A stretch of 25,730 bases of DNA, taken from an uncultured Pseudomonadota bacterium. GTDB taxonomy: Bacteria > Myxococcota_A > Polyangia > HGW-17. Where the stretch lies: positions 1 to 25,730 of the forward strand of contig CALKWH010000317.1 in the NCBI GenBank assembly GCA_938004375.1, read 5' to 3'. The position numbers were made by a program, and so were the translations under genes. Positions within the stretch are counted from its first letter, which is position 1, and every line of letters starts with the position of its first letter. Shown piece by piece: positions 22,681 through 25,730 of the stretch. Below the pieces are notes generated by a model, which worked only from the letters and a program-made list of their open reading frames with translations, was not told where the DNA came from and did no database searches.

Positions 22681-24426
22681 CTACTGGCCTTCCGCAGGAA
22701 CTTCCGTGAGTTGACCGATCCTCTGGCCCAACCCAGTGAGGGCAGGCGAAAAATCCGTCGCACAGATGCTGGTAAATGCCCACTGAATATCGGCCGGATT
22801 TTGTAAAAAGGCGGATACAAATTCCTTGATTCGTACTGCGGGATCCCCACCTTCGGTCGGTATGCCGCAGGAGGGACTCAATTTCGGATTCTGATTGTTG
22901 TCTAGGCCGACGGTGAGTTGATTGGAGTAGGGACCGGCAATGGCGCCCACGATGATCATATTGGAGTCTTTCAACTGGGTAAGTGTGTTGGTGTACGTGG
23001 AGATCGGGTGCAGCATGTTTCTGGGATCGGTGGAGTCCCGTGACCGGCAGTTGGTGTAGGTCAACTGCCCCTGGGGCATCACGCGCTGCCAGGGCTGGTC
23101 GCAGACCACGCCGAACTCCGTGCAACGGAATGACGTGAGCGTGCCCAGCGTGGAGTTGATGTCGCCCTGGGGGTTGAACAGTTCAGCCTGCCTGGTGGAG
23201 CAGTCGTCCTCGTCGGAAATGATAAAGATGGCCAGGTAGGCAGAGTTGCGCAAAAAACCGATGTTGTCAGTCTGACCGCCGATCAGTGCCTGCCTCACGG
23301 CCTCGAGCTGCTGCTCCATGCCGCAGCCGGAGGTGCCCAAAGAGGCCATGCACTGGAACACTTCTTCTAGGCTCTGATTCGTGTAGTTGCGGCAGCGCGG
23401 GCAGCCGTTCTCCTCCGTGGCAATGACGAGTCCGGCGGGCTCGGTCGGAACACCGTCCAAACCCGTGAAAGCGGTTCTCTCGCAGTTGGCCTGGGTGCAG
23501 TCGTGGCTTACGCAGGTGGTGGCTTCCCCCAGGACGGTGTTCTTCTCGATGGTGCAGCCGCGGGGCTCCACGTCCACAATATATTTCTGGTTGACCGGGT
23601 TCACACAGGAGTTGTTCGGGCCCTTCATGAAACGTCCCTGGTCGCCGCCGGGTCGATCGCAGCCCGGGATGTTGTACGGGGCGGTGCCCAGATCCGGGGA
23701 GATGGTGCCCATATGCAGGTTCGGCAGACCGCCGGTGATGTTCTTGAGGACGCGGACCAGGTTGGGGAAGTTGCCTTGCAGGATGGTCTGCTCGTCGGAC
23801 ATCGACAATGAAGTGTCGATGACAAATATCAAATCCACCTCACGAGCTCCATTTCTGCATTCAAGACCATTTGAAATGTAACCTTCATCACATTCGCACC
23901 TTGGATTTCCATCGTCATTGGGCACGCACCCGCCATGCCCGGAACAATCAACTCCAAGGCATGGATTCGTATCTGATATGCATTCCAAACCCATCACATG
24001 GAAACCATCATCACAATTACATGAAGGGTTTTCATCCTCGTCCTCTTCGCAGGTGCCATGGCCTGAGCACATTACACCGATGCAGGGACTGTCCGGAGGT
24101 AAACAATACAAGCCCTGAGCTACATAGCCATCATCGCAAACGCAGATTTCATGACCATCCCCGTCGTCCTCGCAGGAACCGTGCCCGGAGCAAGTAACAC
24201 CCTCACACGGTTGCGGGTCCCGCACGCACGCCAGCCCATCTGCATGATAACCAAAGTAACAACTGCAAACTGCGGTATCATACTGCACCACACAGACGCC
24301 GTTGCCTGAACAGGTTACATCCTTGCACGGATCCGTTTTTGTGCCGCCAGAGTCATCACATCCGGCCCAAACAAACGAAACGACAATCCCCAGCAGCCAT
24401 AGACATCTAGACTTGTTTTTCAGCAT
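22681..24426 (-). CDS. Lipoprotein with four EGF-like repeats and a von Willebrand factor A-like domain
   Basis: The 581-residue product has lipobox VWAGC (Cys23, Asp at +2) and GGAG upstream of the ATG. Residues 34-190 contain four EGF-like modules of the form C.GV.CSGHG.C...(acidic loop)...C.C..GY...GL.C. The VWA domain begins at ~197 with VDLIFVIDTSLSMSDEQ; Asp204, Ser206 and Ser208 form the DxSxS metal-ion-dependent adhesion site. It is long for a VWA domain, with many Cys (GCDRPGG, DCTQANCERT, CPRC, SGCGMEQQ) that suggest inserted disulfide loops, and continues through AYLAIFIISDEDDCS to the C-terminus. Such proteins bind ligands at the cell surface and are common in Myxococcota. Codon usage is less GC-biased than in the genes to the left. 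The ligand is unknown. Confidence 0.83.
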   Translation of the reverse strand: MLKNKSRCLWLLGIVVSFVWAGCDDSGGTKTDPCKDVTCSGNGVCVVQYDTAVCSCYFGYHADGLACVRDPQPCEGVTCSGHGSCEDDGDGHEICVCDDGYVAQGLYCLPPDSPCIGVMCSGHGTCEEDEDENPSCNCDDGFHVMGLECISDTNPCLGVDCSGHGGCVPNDDGNPRCECDEGYISNGLECRNGAREVDLIFVIDTSLSMSDEQTILQGNFPNLVRVLKNITGGLPNLHMGTISPDLGTAPYNIPGCDRPGGDQGRFMKGPNNSCVNPVNQKYIVDVEPRGCTIEKNTVLGEATTCVSHDCTQANCERTAFTGLDGVPTEPAGLVIATEENGCPRCRNYTNQSLEEVFQCMASLGTSGCGMEQQLEAVRQALIGGQTDNIGFLRNSAYLAIFIISDEDDCSTRQAELFNPQGDINSTLGTLTSFRCTEFGVVCDQPWQRVMPQGQLTYTNCRSRDSTDPRNMLHPISTYTNTLTQLKDSNMIIVGAIAGPYSNQLTVGLDNNQNPKLSPSCGIPTEGGDPAVRIKEFVSAFLQNPADIQWAFTSICATDFSPALTGLGQRIGQLTEVPAEGQ

Positions 24427-24519
24427 GACAAATCTCCAGAGAAAAAAATGAGTTGGTCAAGTTGGGCCTCTCGCAAAAAACCATCGTGCAAAAAGATGAT
24501 CTGACGACGTAAATATCAA

Positions 24520-24548
24520 TTGACAAACGAATTAGTCTAACCTATTGT
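24520..24548 (+). promoter_or_regulatory. Promoter-like sequence in the AT-rich gap, pointing right
   Basis: A perfect TTGACA (24520-24525), exactly 17 bases, then TATTGT (24543-24548; four of six). It points away from the VWA gene, and no annotated plus-strand gene follows, so it would make either a small RNA, a short peptide message or an antisense transcript to the DGIDND gene. AT-rich DNA produces such matches by chance. Confidence 0.35.
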
Positions 24549-24636
24549 AATCATTAAGGATATTAAAAAGCAGAAAGACCAACCCGTACACCCAATTTCT
24601 CTCATTTCGAATCGAAATCAAAGCACTTTGTTTCAC

Positions 24637-24708
24637 ATGCTTGAAGAAAAACTCGGGCCATTGACCAAAGCCGCAGAAAAACTCGTCACGATTCTGGAAG
24701 TCGTGTGA
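24637..24708 (+). CDS. Possible 23-residue peptide reading frame (hypothetical)
   Basis: An ATG-to-TGA frame encodes 23 residues, beginning MLEEKLGPLTK and ending ILEVV. It would form an amphipathic helix with Glu/Lys on one face and Leu/Val/Ile on the other, and it lies about 80 bases downstream of the promoter-like pair at 24520-24548. No ribosome binding site is visible and a frame this short is easily random. It is listed only as a candidate. Confidence 0.15.
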   Translation: MLEEKLGPLTKAAEKLVTILEVV

Positions 24709-24873
24709 GATCAACACGGGGTCACTCCCTCTTTTTCTCCCTCTTTTCAGATGGTCAGACAACCCATGCCCCAGGTAGGCAAGTTACTGATCACGAGAAC
24801 GCCCGAATGCGAAAACTCTTTGATTTGTCAAGACATGCACCGGGGGCGCAAGTTATTTTCAATCGTCTATTTC

Positions 24874-25634
24874 TCAATTGTGAACACAAGGTGGACAGGT
24901 CGATACTACTCGATCTCGCGAAGGGTCCGTCGAGTGACAATATCTACAAGCAAAATCTAGGCAATCAATGAAATTATTGCCATCATTGTCGATTCCGTCA
25001 GCGCAGGACACGGCGTTGCCTTCGCACACGGTGACCAGTGGGCTCTTCTGGCAGGAGAAGTCTCGGCAGTCGATGAAGCCGTTGCCGTCTTGGTCCACAC
25101 CGTCAGAGCAGGTTGTATTTGTAATTTCCTTTCCTTGGGCGCAGGCAGATTCAGTATAAAGACAGTCGAAGTCTGCGCAATCGGTGTAGCCATCGCCGTC
25201 GTTGTCGTTGCCATCGATGCAATGGGTCTCGATACAAGCCGGTTCCTCAGCGCAGTCGACATCATTGCAGTCGATAAAACTGTCACTATCGTTATCAATG
25301 CCATCGGTGCAGTTCTGCTCGAAGAAGTTTCCACAGGCCACTGCATTTGAGCAGTCGAAGTCGTCGCAGTCGAACAGGTTGTCCCCATCGTTGTCGATGG
25401 AGTCAGTGCAATTGGTCTCGTGGCAATTGGTTACGTCTGGATGGTAGGTGCAGGATGGGTCTGAGCAGTCCGTGTACCCGTCCAAGTCATTGTCGATACC
25501 GTCATTGCACAACACGTTACTGTTTTCGCGGTTTTCCGGGATGGCTGGGCAGGCAGTGTCCTGTGGTGAAACCTCGATATCCGCAGGGCTTCTGGGAAGA
25601 AGGTAAAAATCAAAGAAATACGTTACCACCCCTG
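24874..25634 (-). CDS. DGIDND-repeat (MopE-like, Asp-rich) protein, 5' end missing
   Basis: About 253 codons remain; the frame is still open where it meets the adapter at 25635, so the N-terminus is lost. The GTG at 25629 is probably internal, because the first ~30 residues show no signal peptide. Six copies of a Cys/Asp repeat follow: CNDGIDNDLDGYTDC, CTDSIDNDGDNLFDC, CTDGIDNDSDSFIDC, CIDGNDNDGDGYTDC, CSDGVDQDGNGFIDC and CADGIDNDGNNFIDC, each ended by a further D..C. Asp spacing of the DxDxDG type suggests calcium or other metal binding, as in the myxobacterial/MopE-type 'putative metal-binding motif' families. It is probably an extracellular protein. The end CHSTDPSRDRVVSTCPPCVHN precedes a normal stop. 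Confidence 0.75.
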
Positions 25635-25730
25635 AGATCGGAAGAGCGTCGGGTAGGGAAAGAGTGTAGATCTAGGGGGGCGCCGTATCATTAAAAAAAA
25701 AAACAAAACTGACAGTAACAGACATGATCA
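25635..25730. other. Sequencing adapter read-through and low-quality tail, not genomic
   Basis: From AGATCGGAAGAGCGTCG onward the sequence is the reverse complement of the TruSeq universal adapter with a few errors (GGG for GTG, a G-run in place of the CGGTGGTC part), followed by CGCCGTATCATT, a poly-A run and noise. The last genomic base is about 25634. Proteins predicted through this stretch contain the well-known adapter-derived peptide and should be discarded. Confidence 0.97.

Larger units (their letters stand above)
24427..24873. other. 447-base AT-rich intergenic region
   Basis: No gene is confidently supported. The stretch is clearly more AT-rich than the rest of the window. It contains a plus-strand promoter-like pair (24520-24548) and a 23-codon reading frame (24637-24708), both described separately. 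A minus-strand TACAAT (24549-24544) could be a -10 for the VWA gene but has no good -35. No tRNA-like or mobile-element structure was recognised. Confidence 0.6.

Noticed and set aside
21139..22806. 555-codon plus-strand frame
   Set aside because: It is the shadow of the Cys-rich repeats of the FGE-like lipoprotein; its own repeats (VEVRAV, VAGL) simply mirror the repeat period on the other strand.
24532..24762. 76-residue minus-strand frame in the AT-rich gap
   Set aside because: It has no recognisable domain or signal and no good ribosome binding site; AT-rich intergenic DNA readily gives such frames.
25347..25694. Plus-strand frame that ends in the right adapter
   Set aside because: Its C-terminus is the adapter-derived peptide and its body is antisense to the DGIDND gene.

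Overview
The window looks like one metagenomic or draft-genome contig from a high-GC member of the Myxococcota (the former predatory 'Deltaproteobacteria'). The reasons are: a protein with a MYXO-CTERM-like sorting tail; two lipoproteins with long arrays of the Cys-rich CGDG...CDG repeat typical of that phylum; EGF/VWA, DGIDND-repeat, TSP1 and RCC1 surface proteins; and an unusually high proportion of lipoproteins. Both ends are sequencing-adapter sequence (1-28 and 25635-25730), so the contig really spans about 29-25634 and the two end genes are truncated by assembly, not by biology.

Layout. 29-321 (-) is the 5' part of a TcdA-type tRNA t6A dehydratase. 417-2078 (+) is a lipoprotein with a PNGase F-like domain that keeps all three active-site acids. 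2290-7382 (-) holds three lipoproteins in series: a transglutaminase-like protein, a papain-like/NlpC-type protein with a C-terminal PPC domain, and a protein with a GATase-like domain. 7551-10787 (+) is a 1078-residue lipoprotein with 13 Cys-rich repeats followed by a seven-repeat RCC1-type propeller. 10796-12585 (-) is a two-gene DrrAB-type ABC exporter. Facing it across a region with divergent promoters and a palindrome, 12752-15956 (+) carries a GT1-type glycosyltransferase, a small YtfJ/redoxin-like exported protein, rmlC and rmlD. A membrane-anchored paralogue of the YtfJ-like protein follows on the other strand (15998-16651). 16891-20244 (+) is a compact surface-protein operon: a WD40-like lipoprotein, a small acidic lipoprotein and a TSP1-repeat protein with the MYXO-CTERM-like tail. 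20347-22329 (-) is a second Cys-rich-repeat lipoprotein, here capped by a sulfatase-modifying-factor (FGE-like) domain. 22681-24426 (-) is an EGF/VWA lipoprotein, and 24874-25634 (-) is a DGIDND-repeat protein cut by the contig end.

How it fits together. Apart from tcdA, almost everything encodes envelope or extracellular proteins or glycan chemistry: one glycan-cleaving enzyme, two cysteine-hydrolase folds, several adhesin/stalk-like proteins, and a deoxysugar (rhamnose) branch next to a glycosyltransferase and an ABC-2 exporter. The most interesting points are the complete PNGase F active site, the sharing of one Cys-rich stalk by two unrelated heads (RCC1 versus FGE-like), the YtfJ-like paralogue pair around rmlCD, and the palindrome between the exporter and glycosyltransferase promoters. 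I saw no tRNA or rRNA gene, insertion sequence, phage gene or CRISPR array. Base composition drops noticeably from about 22.45 kb to the right end and is most AT-rich at about 24.43-24.9 kb.
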